The notes under the pieces were generated by a model. It worked only from the letters and a program-made list of their open reading frames with translations, was not told the origin of the DNA and searched no databases. The translations under genes and the position numbers were made by a program. Positions 52,519 through 60,406 of a stretch of DNA of 64,000 bases are shown piece by piece (the first letter of the stretch is position 1; every line of letters starts with the position of its first letter). The DNA lies in contig NZ_JBAXHI010000006.1 of NCBI RefSeq assembly GCF_037138995.1, forward strand, positions 100,765 through 164,764. The letters run 5' to 3'. The stretch is from Chlorohelix sp037138995 (lineage in GTDB: Bacteria; Chloroflexota; Chloroflexia; Chloroheliales; Chloroheliaceae).

Positions 52519-52926
52519 TCAGCATTCCCCGGAATTTACCGCACAAGGCGGGTTGAAATTTCAACAAGCAAACTGCACAAGACTTCTATAATTTTAGGAT
52601 TTTCGCTTCAGAAGCACTTTTAGGATAAAAACATTTGAATGTGATAGTTCACCCCTATAGCTTATAAACCCCTGCCCCAAAAGTCAATGAAAGGTGAGTA
52701 ACCGATAGTTTTGGCGAGGTTACAATTTAGTAATAAGCTCATACAAGTGGTTGCTCGGTAATTAAGGAAAATGTAATGATAGGTAACTTCGGAGTAATCT
52801 AAATGTAAATTATTAACTCTAAACTACGAATAAATAAGAGTGGCGAAAGTCTTGCTCAACAAGTTAGTGACATTTTAGGGTTATCACCAACAATTTACAA
52901 ATTACACTGAAACAGATGGTGATTTA
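52519..52926. other. 408-base divergent intergenic region
   Basis: No gene is visible. It holds a perfect palindrome at 52552-52565 near the leftward gene and a possible rightward promoter (TTGCTC at 52751-52756, 17-base spacer, TAATGA at 52774-52779) about 150 bases before the acyltransferase gene. The rest is AT-rich without clear structure. Confidence 0.5.
52552..52565. promoter_or_regulatory. Perfect 14-base palindrome, possible operator
   Basis: GTTGAAATTTCAAC, a perfect palindrome without spacer, 34 to 47 bases upstream of the ATG of the polytopic membrane protein. Suits a dimeric regulator; identity unknown. Confidence 0.45.
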
Positions 52927-53652
52927 ATGGGAGCGGCAGAGAATACATTTCACCCCCTCAAAGTTGAGGATGAGTCAATAACAAAAACAATAAGTACAGC
53001 ATTAGTGAACGCTATGGGAGAAGACCTAAAACTAATTAGCAATTTAGATACCTTGGTGCAGGATGAGCGTCTTATTCATCCTAGCGCCCATATATCGCCG
53101 CTTGCCTATATCGGTAGTAGTGTTCAGATTCACGCCGGTACACAAATCGGCGAACGAACTACAATCGGTGAAAATAGCATTGTTGACATGCAATGCTATA
53201 TAGACCACGATGTAATCGTTGGCGCGAATGTACATGTCCAAAATGGGGTAAGTATCTGTCAGGGTGTAATGATTGAGTCAGGAGTTTTCATAGGCTCAAA
53301 TGTTACCTTTACTAACTACCGCTATCCCCGCGCTATCTATTTTAATGGCGCTCCCAAGCCGGATGAACTAAATGAGATAGATTGTATCCTAGTACGCTAT
53401 GGCTCAACCATTAGCGCGGGCGCGGTTATTTTACCGGGAGTGCGTATCGGAATCTTTGCGATGGTAGGTGCGGGCGCAGTAGTTAGTGAAGATGTCCCGG
53501 CATACGGGCTGGTATTAGGCAATCCGGCTCGTTTAACTGGTTTTGCATGTCATTGCGGAAAGCCTATGCGGATTAGCGCACATTATCAAGACAAAGCAAC
53601 TTGGCTTTGCGAATTATGCAACTTTACTCTAAATAACCTGCCCATTCTGTAA
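52927..53652 (+). CDS. WbpD/WlbB-like N-acetyltransferase with Cys-rich tail
   Basis: A 241-residue left-handed beta-helix acyltransferase. Repeats run from about residue 55 (IHPSAHISPLAYIGSSVQIHAG) to 200; FIGSNVTFTNYRYPRA and SEDVPAYGLVLGNPARLTGF are typical of the WlbB/WbpD group, which acetylates 3-amino sugars linked to UDP. The tail carries C208-x-C210 and C228-x-x-C231, a possible zinc knuckle; a single CxCG is common in the group, the second pair looks like an addition. The first 48 residues are extra and helical. Starts the rightward part of the locus. Confidence 0.85.
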   Translation: MGAAENTFHPLKVEDESITKTISTALVNAMGEDLKLISNLDTLVQDERLIHPSAHISPLAYIGSSVQIHAGTQIGERTTIGENSIVDMQCYIDHDVIVGANVHVQNGVSICQGVMIESGVFIGSNVTFTNYRYPRAIYFNGAPKPDELNEIDCILVRYGSTISAGAVILPGVRIGIFAMVGAGAVVSEDVPAYGLVLGNPARLTGFACHCGKPMRISAHYQDKATWLCELCNFTLNNLPIL

Positions 53653-54219
53653 TTGACCACAAAATTACAGTTAACAGGCACAAAAGAATTAAATTCGGCT
53701 AAGTGGTACTTTTTACTAGCTAGAGCCTATTGCTAAAGCTGTTAAAATTACAATATCTGTAATAAATATTGGTAGGTCTTTTGCTTCGCGCAGTAAAAAT
53801 GAACCTAGAGATAGCAATAATTTGCTCAAGTCCATTGTCTGAAGCGAAAATCCTATACTGGTTTAATAGCATAATCAGGACTTCCGGTTGTCTGAAATCT
53901 TTCATAGAGCTAAAAACCTTATAAACCGGTAAAAGCAATAAACCCTCAATTATAAAGCTGTAATGTAGGGATTTGGTTAATGTCACATCATATTTAAGGC
54001 TTGCTTGTATCATCAATTGTGTGCAATGTGGCAATTATTGCGAAAAGTGCAGACGGCGCGGTCTGTGCTAGAAAATGAGTTAATAGTAATTTGAGCGGCT
54101 ATAAATATTAGAGGATACTAAGTGGCATATCCTAAGAAGGTGATTAGCCACAGTGTGATGTGCAAAATATCGGCACATAAAGACTATCCTCATAGCGTAA
54201 CAAGAAGGAAAGAAAAAGG
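53653..54219. other. 567-base gap upstream of the wzz-type gene
   Basis: The longest non-coding stretch in the window. I see a small hairpin CAGACGGCGCGGTCTG near 54050-54065, a cluster of CAAT/ATTG repeats near 54014-54040, and a possible promoter (TTGAGC at 54091-54096, 17-base spacer, GATACT at 54114-54119). A minus-strand open frame of about 100 codons lies here but has no ribosome site and no recognisable features. Control of the polymer operon is the likely role. Confidence 0.5.
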
Positions 54220-55320
54220 ATGTCTCTACCGCGATACATCAACACATTTTTCAGGCACTGGCCTATTTATTTGTACATTTCTCTGTTAATGGCTGGATTA
54301 TTGGTAGGTTTCAGTTTCACAATAAAGCCTAAATACACTACTAGCTCTACAATCTGGGTAGAACAATCTTCATTTTTGGACTCTCAGTTACAGCGTTCAT
54401 CCAGTGATGGTAGTAACTATGACTCACCAGCTAACCGGAAGGCTAACGTGCTTTCTGAATATATGAAGTTGCGTACATTCGTTAGGGATGTAATCAAAGG
54501 TACACCCTATCAAGTTTATCTGGGAGATACCGTCAAGGAAGGCGACCTGATAAAAGATATTATGGACAATTATAACATTAAGATTAACGGTTATAATTCG
54601 TTCTCTATTCAATACAACTACAATGCACCGGATCGCAGCTATGATATTACTCGTTCGATAGTGGAGCGTTTCTTGTATGAGCAACGTGAAGAAATCAAGC
54701 GTACTGGTCAGAGTACCATTTCTCTCCTGAAAAGCCAAATTGATGCCGCTCAACGTACCAAAGATAGCTCGGAAAGCAACTTGAAGGATATGCTTTCTCG
54801 TTATCCTTGCACTACATCCGCACTTTCCCAAGATCGTGTGCTGTCAGAAGAAGATTTGCAATGCCAAGTGCTACTTCAGAAGCGTGACACCGCTAATAGC
54901 AATTATAATAGCTTGGTTAATCGGTTGTCTTCTACCGAAGATATGTACAATGCAGCCCTTGATGGCAAAGATATTACCTTACGGGTGGTTGATCAGCCTG
55001 AAACCTATGAAGCTAATACCAATAACAAGTTAACCTTTTTGATTTTTGGTATGGGTGGTTTCCTAGTTGGCGCAGTCCTCTCTGTACTGGCGATTGTAGC
55101 CTTGACTTGGACTGACAATACTGTTCGGATGAGGTCGCATGCGGCGGCGTTGTTTGAAAACGTAAAAACCTTTGAACTACCTAGCCTTAAAACTACCAAG
55201 CCACGCAAGCTACGAGGCGGACAGATAATTCAATCTCCTGATGTTAAGCAACGGATGTTGTCCCATTTGAAATGGGCGCAGGACGATAGGAACCTTGATA
55301 ACAAGGGAGGGGCAAACTAA
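54220..55320 (+). CDS. Wzz/YveK-type polysaccharide chain-length protein
   Basis: A 366-residue inner-membrane protein with the plan of chain-length determinants and BY-kinase activators. There is a short cytoplasmic start, a membrane helix (14-35), a long extracytoplasmic coil-rich domain (about 40-268), a second helix (271-297) and a cytoplasmic tail. Two Cys in the outer domain (C198 and C216) could form a disulfide. The tail, about 70 residues, would contact the CpsD-like ATPase encoded next, whose ATG overlaps the stop by one base (TAATG). It controls polymer length together with that ATPase and the Wzy-like protein. Confidence 0.88.
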   Translation: MSLPRYINTFFRHWPIYLYISLLMAGLLVGFSFTIKPKYTTSSTIWVEQSSFLDSQLQRSSSDGSNYDSPANRKANVLSEYMKLRTFVRDVIKGTPYQVYLGDTVKEGDLIKDIMDNYNIKINGYNSFSIQYNYNAPDRSYDITRSIVERFLYEQREEIKRTGQSTISLLKSQIDAAQRTKDSSESNLKDMLSRYPCTTSALSQDRVLSEEDLQCQVLLQKRDTANSNYNSLVNRLSSTEDMYNAALDGKDITLRVVDQPETYEANTNNKLTFLIFGMGGFLVGAVLSVLAIVALTWTDNTVRMRSHAAALFENVKTFELPSLKTTKPRKLRGGQIIQSPDVKQRMLSHLKWAQDDRNLDNKGGAN

Positions 55321-56138
55321 TGCTGGGCAAAGTTAACGACAATCAGCCAACCCAAGTAGGCGAAGCTTCCAAAACAGGGGTTCAACTCTCTATTGAGCCT
55401 GTACAAAATGGAACTACTAAAAGCAATTTGGTTGTAAAAACCGGCTCTCTAAAACCGAAAAAAACAACGGATGCTAATAAGTTTGCCCTTTTCGGTAATG
55501 GTAAACGCGAGACACAGCTAAATGAAGAATTTTACCATCGCATCCAGCAGGAATTCAGGGCTACTCCTGAGGTCGGAGACCCGCTGGTAGTCGGAATCAC
55601 CAGTTCTGTACGCGGCGAAGGGCGCACTACAACCTCTGTAGGGTTAGCTTCTGCTATAGCGCAAAGCATTCCGCAACCGATAGTGCTGTTAGAGGGTGAC
55701 CTTTCACGACCTAACTTGGCAGAGGAATTGGGTATTGAAAATGTCGGGTTGAGCGAATATCTGAGAGGTGAGATACCGCTCGAATCGGTGGCACGCTTAA
55801 CCGCGCTGGCAGACCTGTGGATTATACCTGCTGGAGATTGTTTGGGGCAAGATTTAAAAACCTTACGTAGTGAACGTTTGGCTAAATTGTTCAGCTATTT
55901 ACGTCAGGAATATGCCGCCATTATCGTGGATATGCCACCAATCGAGCAAACTGCACAGGCAGCACGCCTTTCCGGTTTCATTGACCGGATATTGCTGGTC
56001 GCGTTAGCCGGAAGCACTCCGAAAGGCTTGATTCAAAGTTCGTTAGCAACTATCCCAATCGAAAAGCAGGCGGGCGTAATTCTTAACAAAACCACACAGA
56101 ATATGCCACGTTTGCTTAAAAATCTCCTAGGTGTTTAG
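55320..56138 (+). CDS. CpsD/CapB-like BY-kinase homologue with altered P-loop
   Basis: A 272-residue P-loop ATPase of the bacterial tyrosine kinase family. Residues 1-65 are polar and probably flexible. Walker A reads RGEGRTT (98-104), with R102 where the catalytic Lys is expected. Walker A' is VLLEGDLSRP with Glu/Gly for the usual Asp/Ala, and Walker B is IIVDMPP (201-207). No Tyr occurs in the last 70 residues, so the autophosphorylated Tyr cluster is absent. It may be a regulatory or non-kinase member that still binds Wzz. Coupled to the wzz-type gene by one overlapping base. Confidence 0.85.
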   Translation: MLGKVNDNQPTQVGEASKTGVQLSIEPVQNGTTKSNLVVKTGSLKPKKTTDANKFALFGNGKRETQLNEEFYHRIQQEFRATPEVGDPLVVGITSSVRGEGRTTTSVGLASAIAQSIPQPIVLLEGDLSRPNLAEELGIENVGLSEYLRGEIPLESVARLTALADLWIIPAGDCLGQDLKTLRSERLAKLFSYLRQEYAAIIVDMPPIEQTAQAARLSGFIDRILLVALAGSTPKGLIQSSLATIPIEKQAGVILNKTTQNMPRLLKNLLGV

Positions 56139-56212
56139 CCGGATGTTGCGCTACAAGTTAACTACATTTAGCTCGTAGCTCTCAACTCTAAATTTTCCAA
56201 GGGGGTGTTATT

Positions 56213-56356
56213 TTGCAAGTAGTATTATTTCTTATTTTTGGTTCGCTGGTAGTCGGCTATTTCTACGAGCGGTTAGACAGGCGTGTACTCATCATTTTGA
56301 CTGTTATGGTAATACTCGGAATACTCGCTTATATGTTTTTGCGCAGGGCGCTTTAA
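56213..56356 (+). CDS. 47-residue two-helix membrane protein
   Basis: A small gene starting with TTG at 56213, with AAGGGGGTG six bases upstream, ending TAA at 56354-56356, one base before the start of the polymerase gene. The protein has a first helix VVLFLIFGSLVVGYFY, a charged turn ERLDRR, a second helix VLIILTVMVILGILAYMFL, and ends RRAL. It looks like a hairpin of two membrane helices. Position between the CpsD-like and Wzy-like genes suggests a small subunit or regulator of the polymerase, but nothing is known. Confidence 0.6.
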   Translation: MQVVLFLIFGSLVVGYFYERLDRRVLIILTVMVILGILAYMFLRRAL

Positions 56357-56357
56357 A

Positions 56358-57797
56358 ATGTCAACTGATTCTTTGCTACTACTCCCCATAACCTTGATTG
56401 CCTGTATTGTGGTGATCGGCATAGTATTAGCCAGACCTTTTGTCGGTTTCTGCCTGATTATATTTGTCGTAACTTTCTGCGAGATGTTCACTACCGGCGA
56501 CCCGATTTCCATGATTACATTCCAGATGATGATTAAAATTCGAGGCTTCCCCTTAAAATTTACGCCCCTCGAAATCCTGATGTTAGCCACAATTATCTCA
56601 GGTTGGAGTAAGGCGCGGGCTAATGGGGATAGATTCTGGATTAAAACTGCTTCCAACAAGCTCTGGATAGGTTTCGCCTTAACTATTGCTTTTGGTTTTT
56701 TCTGGGGCTGGCGGCGCGGCGGGGATTTCAACACCGCTGTCATTGAAGTGCGGGGCTTAGTCTATGCCATTTTGATGTACTTTATGGGGACTTTTTTTCT
56801 GCAAGATTTCAAACGCTTGAAGCATGTAAGCTGGGTCTTTATGCTTGGTGTACTAGGCTTAATCATAATCTCAATTGTACGTTACTCGATTATAAGGTTT
56901 GATACTACTGGCGTGGATTCGCTTAATGGTTCTAACCATGACACCGCGCTTTTCTTCGCAATGCTTACAATGTATTTGCTCAGTCAGATAAGTTTTGGCA
57001 CGTGGAAATGGCATAAATTCTTCAACTATCTTTTGCTATTTCCCTCCATCTTTAGCATGATGATTTCAGGAAGGCGTGCTGCTTTTGTCAGTCTGGTAGT
57101 GGCTTACGGAGTTTATTTGGTTATTCTGTTTATCCGCAAGCGCAAAGCTTTTTGGATAACGTTAGTAATTACAGTTCTCATTGGCGCACCCTACATGGCG
57201 ATTTTCTGGAGCAACCAGAGTAGTCCTTTAGGTATGCCAGCACGCGCAATTCGCTCGCAACTTTCCGGGCAAGCTTCCGCTCGCGATGCCAGTTCCGACC
57301 TATATCGCTTGGTCGAAAAATATGATGTGCATTACACCATTATGCAAAACCGTATATTCGGGGTTGGCTTCGGGCAACAGTTCTATACGCCTGTAGAGCT
57401 TATAAGCCTTGACGGCTTTGTATTCCAGCTATATACCCCACATATAAATATTCTATGGATTTGGTTAAAAGTAGGTATTGTAGGTTTTGCGCTATTCTGG
57501 TTACTACAATGTATCGGTTTCTTTCAATTGGCACAGGTTATTAAATATTCCCGTGCCGGTCCAGAATTAGGATTTACCCTTTTTGCAGGTCTCAGCCTTG
57601 TGGTGATTTTAGTATATGCCTATGTGGATATTGCGCTGAGCGGCTATCGGCTGACTTCTCTGATGGGCATCTTTTTAGCAGTTATTAACCTACATTATCA
57701 GAAAGTTTTGCCGGAGGTGCATAAGTTTGGTGGGCGTAAGTTATTCCTATTTAACCGCACCAAACAAAAAAAGGGTGTGCTACTAAATGAAAAATAA
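56358..57797 (+). CDS. O-antigen polymerase/ligase-like membrane protein (Wzy/WaaL type)
   Basis: A 479-residue protein with about 11 hydrophobic helices and one larger outer loop (about residues 295-370, containing RNRIFGVGFGQQFYT-like MQNRIFGVGFGQQ, the usual Wzy_C feature, and HINILWIWLKVGIVG). FNYLLLFPSIFSMMISGRRAAFVS carries the Arg-rich turn seen in the family. It polymerises lipid-linked repeat units outside the membrane, or ligates them. It starts one base after the stop of the small two-helix gene and overlaps the flippase gene by 11 bases. Confidence 0.85.
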   Translation: MSTDSLLLLPITLIACIVVIGIVLARPFVGFCLIIFVVTFCEMFTTGDPISMITFQMMIKIRGFPLKFTPLEILMLATIISGWSKARANGDRFWIKTASNKLWIGFALTIAFGFFWGWRRGGDFNTAVIEVRGLVYAILMYFMGTFFLQDFKRLKHVSWVFMLGVLGLIIISIVRYSIIRFDTTGVDSLNGSNHDTALFFAMLTMYLLSQISFGTWKWHKFFNYLLLFPSIFSMMISGRRAAFVSLVVAYGVYLVILFIRKRKAFWITLVITVLIGAPYMAIFWSNQSSPLGMPARAIRSQLSGQASARDASSDLYRLVEKYDVHYTIMQNRIFGVGFGQQFYTPVELISLDGFVFQLYTPHINILWIWLKVGIVGFALFWLLQCIGFFQLAQVIKYSRAGPELGFTLFAGLSLVVILVYAYVDIALSGYRLTSLMGIFLAVINLHYQKVLPEVHKFGGRKLFLFNRTKQKKGVLLNEK

Positions 57798-59250
57798 AAT
57801 TTTCAAAAATATACTTCTACTCGGCTCCAGTCAAGGTATAACTTGGTCAATGACCATCGCCTACACTATCTTTGTGCCACGCTTTTTGGGTCCGGAGGGT
57901 TTGGGTCTGCTTGCGGTTGGGTGGTCTATTTCATCGCTAGTTACGGTAGTAGCATCGCTTGGTAACGGCAAGTTTCTGTTAAAGGAAATAGCCCGCAATC
58001 CTGAAAAAGCGCATAAATTGGTTGGGGCGGCTGTTCTTATAAATGTGTTACTAGGTGTACTCATTTGGTCTGGCGTATTACTGGCTGTTAATTTATTTGT
58101 AACCAATAGTGACCTTAAAACAATTTTATTGATTATTGCTATTGCCAATGTCATTAATCTCTCAATTGGACCGTTGCAAACTGCGATGCAGGGCTTTGAG
58201 AAAATGCAATACAGCCTTTACGACTCGCTATTTTCTAAAGGGGTTTACACCAGTTTGTGCATTTTCTTTGTGGTGATGGGTTTTGGAGCAGTAGCAGTAG
58301 CATCGGCAGCTCTGATAATTACAATTCCGTCAGCCCTGTTAAACTATTGGTGGTTCTCACAAGTTAGCAACTTAAATTTAAAGCCGAGGCGGGAAACCAT
58401 CAAAGAGGTTGTAAAAGGGGGTATGGCGTTCTTTGTAATGGATCTAACCTTGCAAATTTATCTGTATCTCGATGCTCTAATGCTGTCAGTAATGACTAAC
58501 GAGACAGTGCTTGGTTACTACAATGTGCCTACTCGCTTGTTCGGCACCCTCATGTTTGTACCGATGATTATTGGTAACGCTATTCTTCCGGCGCTCTGCC
58601 GTATGGCAAAGGAGGATCCCTCTAATCAGGTACAAATGACTCGCAACACCCTGAATTTATTTATTGCGATAAGTTTCCCCATAGCAACAGGTACTACTGT
58701 GCTGGCAGCGCCAATTATCAGCTTGCTTTACGGCAAAGCCTTTGAACCTTCTGTGCTGGTGTTAATTACGCTGGCTTGGTGTATCATCCCTACTTATCTG
58801 TTAATTGGAATAGCACAATCTCTGATTGCACAGGATCGACAGGGACTTTGGGCTAAGATTAATATTGTGGCAGCATGTGTCAATTTTGTTATAAACCTTG
58901 TTTTGATTACCCTTACCCAGAATATCTGGAACAATGGTGCAATAGGCGCAGGGATTACCTTGCTCATCAGCGAAATGGTAACTACCTCTATTGGTTTAAC
59001 GCTGCTCTCTAAAGGCACGTTGAATCGTTCGTCCTTGATGGTATTGCTCAGAACTATAATCACTACCGGGGTAATGGCGTTGGTACTTTGGCCTGTACGC
59101 GAACTGTTTTTCCTGATACCGATTGGGGTAGGCATTGTAGTATATGGGTTGGTAGGGATAATTATAGGTTTGATACCGCTTTCCTATATACGTATGGCTC
59201 TGTCTATGCCCCGCCAAATATTCAAACGCAAGTTGCACGCTCAAGGCTAG
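57787..59250 (+). CDS. Wzx-type polysaccharide flippase
   Basis: A 487-residue MOP-superfamily exporter with 12 to 14 helices. The N-terminal ILLLGSSQGITWSMTIAYTIFVPRFLGPEGLG is diagnostic of polysaccharide_synt proteins, and ETVLGYYNVPTRLFGTLMFVP lies in the middle. It turns lipid-linked repeat units from the inner to the outer face of the membrane. Last gene of the wzz-cpsD-small ORF-wzy-wzx run, closed by a strong terminator. Confidence 0.92.
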   Translation: MKNKIFKNILLLGSSQGITWSMTIAYTIFVPRFLGPEGLGLLAVGWSISSLVTVVASLGNGKFLLKEIARNPEKAHKLVGAAVLINVLLGVLIWSGVLLAVNLFVTNSDLKTILLIIAIANVINLSIGPLQTAMQGFEKMQYSLYDSLFSKGVYTSLCIFFVVMGFGAVAVASAALIITIPSALLNYWWFSQVSNLNLKPRRETIKEVVKGGMAFFVMDLTLQIYLYLDALMLSVMTNETVLGYYNVPTRLFGTLMFVPMIIGNAILPALCRMAKEDPSNQVQMTRNTLNLFIAISFPIATGTTVLAAPIISLLYGKAFEPSVLVLITLAWCIIPTYLLIGIAQSLIAQDRQGLWAKINIVAACVNFVINLVLITLTQNIWNNGAIGAGITLLISEMVTTSIGLTLLSKGTLNRSSLMVLLRTIITTGVMALVLWPVRELFFLIPIGVGIVVYGLVGIIIGLIPLSYIRMALSMPRQIFKRKLHAQG

Positions 59251-59266
59251 GTTTGCGAACTTGTTA

Positions 59267-59310
59267 CTCTCTCTTGTCCTGTTTTGGTTAAGAGAGAGAT
59301 TTTTATTTTT
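59267..59310 (+). terminator. Terminator of the wzz-wzx operon
   Basis: Perfect 9-bp stem CTCTCTCTT/AAGAGAGAG, 14-base loop, then ATTTTTATTTTT. Confidence 0.9.
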
Positions 59311-59334
59311 GGCACAAATCAATTCGAATAGCTA

Positions 59335-59363
59335 TTGACCAATCCTCCAGTTAAAGCTAATAT
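59335..59363 (+). promoter_or_regulatory. Promoter of the WecG/TagA gene
   Basis: TTGACC (59335-59340), 17-base spacer, TAATAT (59358-59363). Predicted start about 127 bases before ATG at 59497. Confidence 0.6.
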
Positions 59364-59496
59364 GAACAAACTCTAATCAACTTACCGCGTATAGTAAACC
59401 TCTTGTCAGACCATAATCCTAGAATATAAGTATGTGGAGCATCTAAAAGACCTTAGTGCGATGAGCGTACTTAACTTTCGATAGGAGCAGTTAGCA

Positions 59497-60297
59497 ATGA
59501 CTGTAGAAACAATTAATAAACCTCGGCGAGTCGAAATTCTGGGCGCAAGTGTTGATGATATAGTAATGGGCGAAGCTGTTAGCATTATTGCAGAATGGGT
59601 TCGCAACAAACAAATAAATTCTAATTTTGTAGCACAGCAAGTCGTAACCTTAAATCCTGAATACGTTACATTGGCGCGACGTAACGCGCAATTCCTAAAT
59701 CTGATAAATAAAGCTGGGCTTATCACACCGGATGGCGTTGGCTTGATTTACGCCGGTAAGATTATGCGCCGCCCTTTGCGGGGTCGCGTTACCGGAGTAG
59801 CCTTGACTCATGCATTGGCGCAACATTCCGCGGAATTACACAATAGCGGAAAAGGTCATATGCGCCTGTTTTTGCTGGGTGCTGCCCCCGGCATTGCCGA
59901 AGAAGCTTCTAGCAAAATGCAAAAAACGTATCCGGGCGTAGAAATAGTCGGTACTTTTAGCGGGTTTTCCGGTCCTGAAGGAGACGCTGAAAGCGTTGAA
60001 AAAATCCGACAGAGTGGCGCGGATGTAGTATTAGTAGCCTATGGCATGCTCAAGCAGGATTACTGGATTGAACGTAACCTGAACGCAACCGGTGCTGCCG
60101 TTGGTATTGGCATAGGCGGCACCTTTGATTACATTGCAGGTATCGTAGCTACTCCCCCGGAAGCAATCAAGCGCTTGGGTATGGAATGGGCTTACCGAAT
60201 TTTCACCCAGAAAAACCGCTGGAAACGTGCCATATTTGTTCCGAAATTTATCGGAGCGGTGGCATTAAAAACCCCCTTAACTTGGCTGGCAAATTAG
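59497..60297 (+). CDS. WecG/TagA/CpsF-family glycosyltransferase (GT26)
   Basis: A 266-residue GT26 enzyme, which adds a sugar (often ManNAc or ManNAcA) to a lipid-linked acceptor. Key blocks: VTLNPEYVTLARRN, GLITPDGVGLIYAGKIM, FLLGAAPGIAEEASSKM, and VGIGIGGTFDYIAGIVATPPEAIKRLGMEWAYRI. The Asp in TPDGVG and the TFD block match the catalytic region. AGGAG precedes ATG at 59497. Single transcription unit with its own promoter and terminator, between the wzx gene and the GT2 gene. Confidence 0.94.
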   Translation: MTVETINKPRRVEILGASVDDIVMGEAVSIIAEWVRNKQINSNFVAQQVVTLNPEYVTLARRNAQFLNLINKAGLITPDGVGLIYAGKIMRRPLRGRVTGVALTHALAQHSAELHNSGKGHMRLFLLGAAPGIAEEASSKMQKTYPGVEIVGTFSGFSGPEGDAESVEKIRQSGADVVLVAYGMLKQDYWIERNLNATGAAVGIGIGGTFDYIAGIVATPPEAIKRLGMEWAYRIFTQKNRWKRAIFVPKFIGAVALKTPLTWLAN

Positions 60298-60310
60298 GTT
60301 TTGTTAGCGG

Positions 60311-60357
60311 GAGGCAAGCTCGGTTAGGGTAGCCGAGTTTGCCTCATATTTTGTTAA
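60311..60357 (+). terminator. Terminator of the WecG/TagA gene
   Basis: A 13-bp stem GAGGCAAGCTCGG/CCGAGTTTGCCTC (one G-T pair), nine-base loop, followed by ATATTTTGTT, a modest T-run. Confidence 0.8.
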
Positions 60358-60406
60358 AAATACAGCACTTGTGAACTAATAAATTCCCTGTATAAAGGAG
60401 CCGTGA

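Noticed and set aside
53720..54034. Minus-strand open frame of about 104 codons in the gap before the wzz-type gene
   Set aside because: No ribosome site, no recognisable motif, odd mixture of residues, and it lies in an AT-rich regulatory region. Most likely chance.
60369..60396. Promoter TTGTGA-16-TATAAA before the membrane GT2 gene
   Set aside because: The -10 overlaps the AAAGGAG ribosome site, so a transcript from here would lack it.
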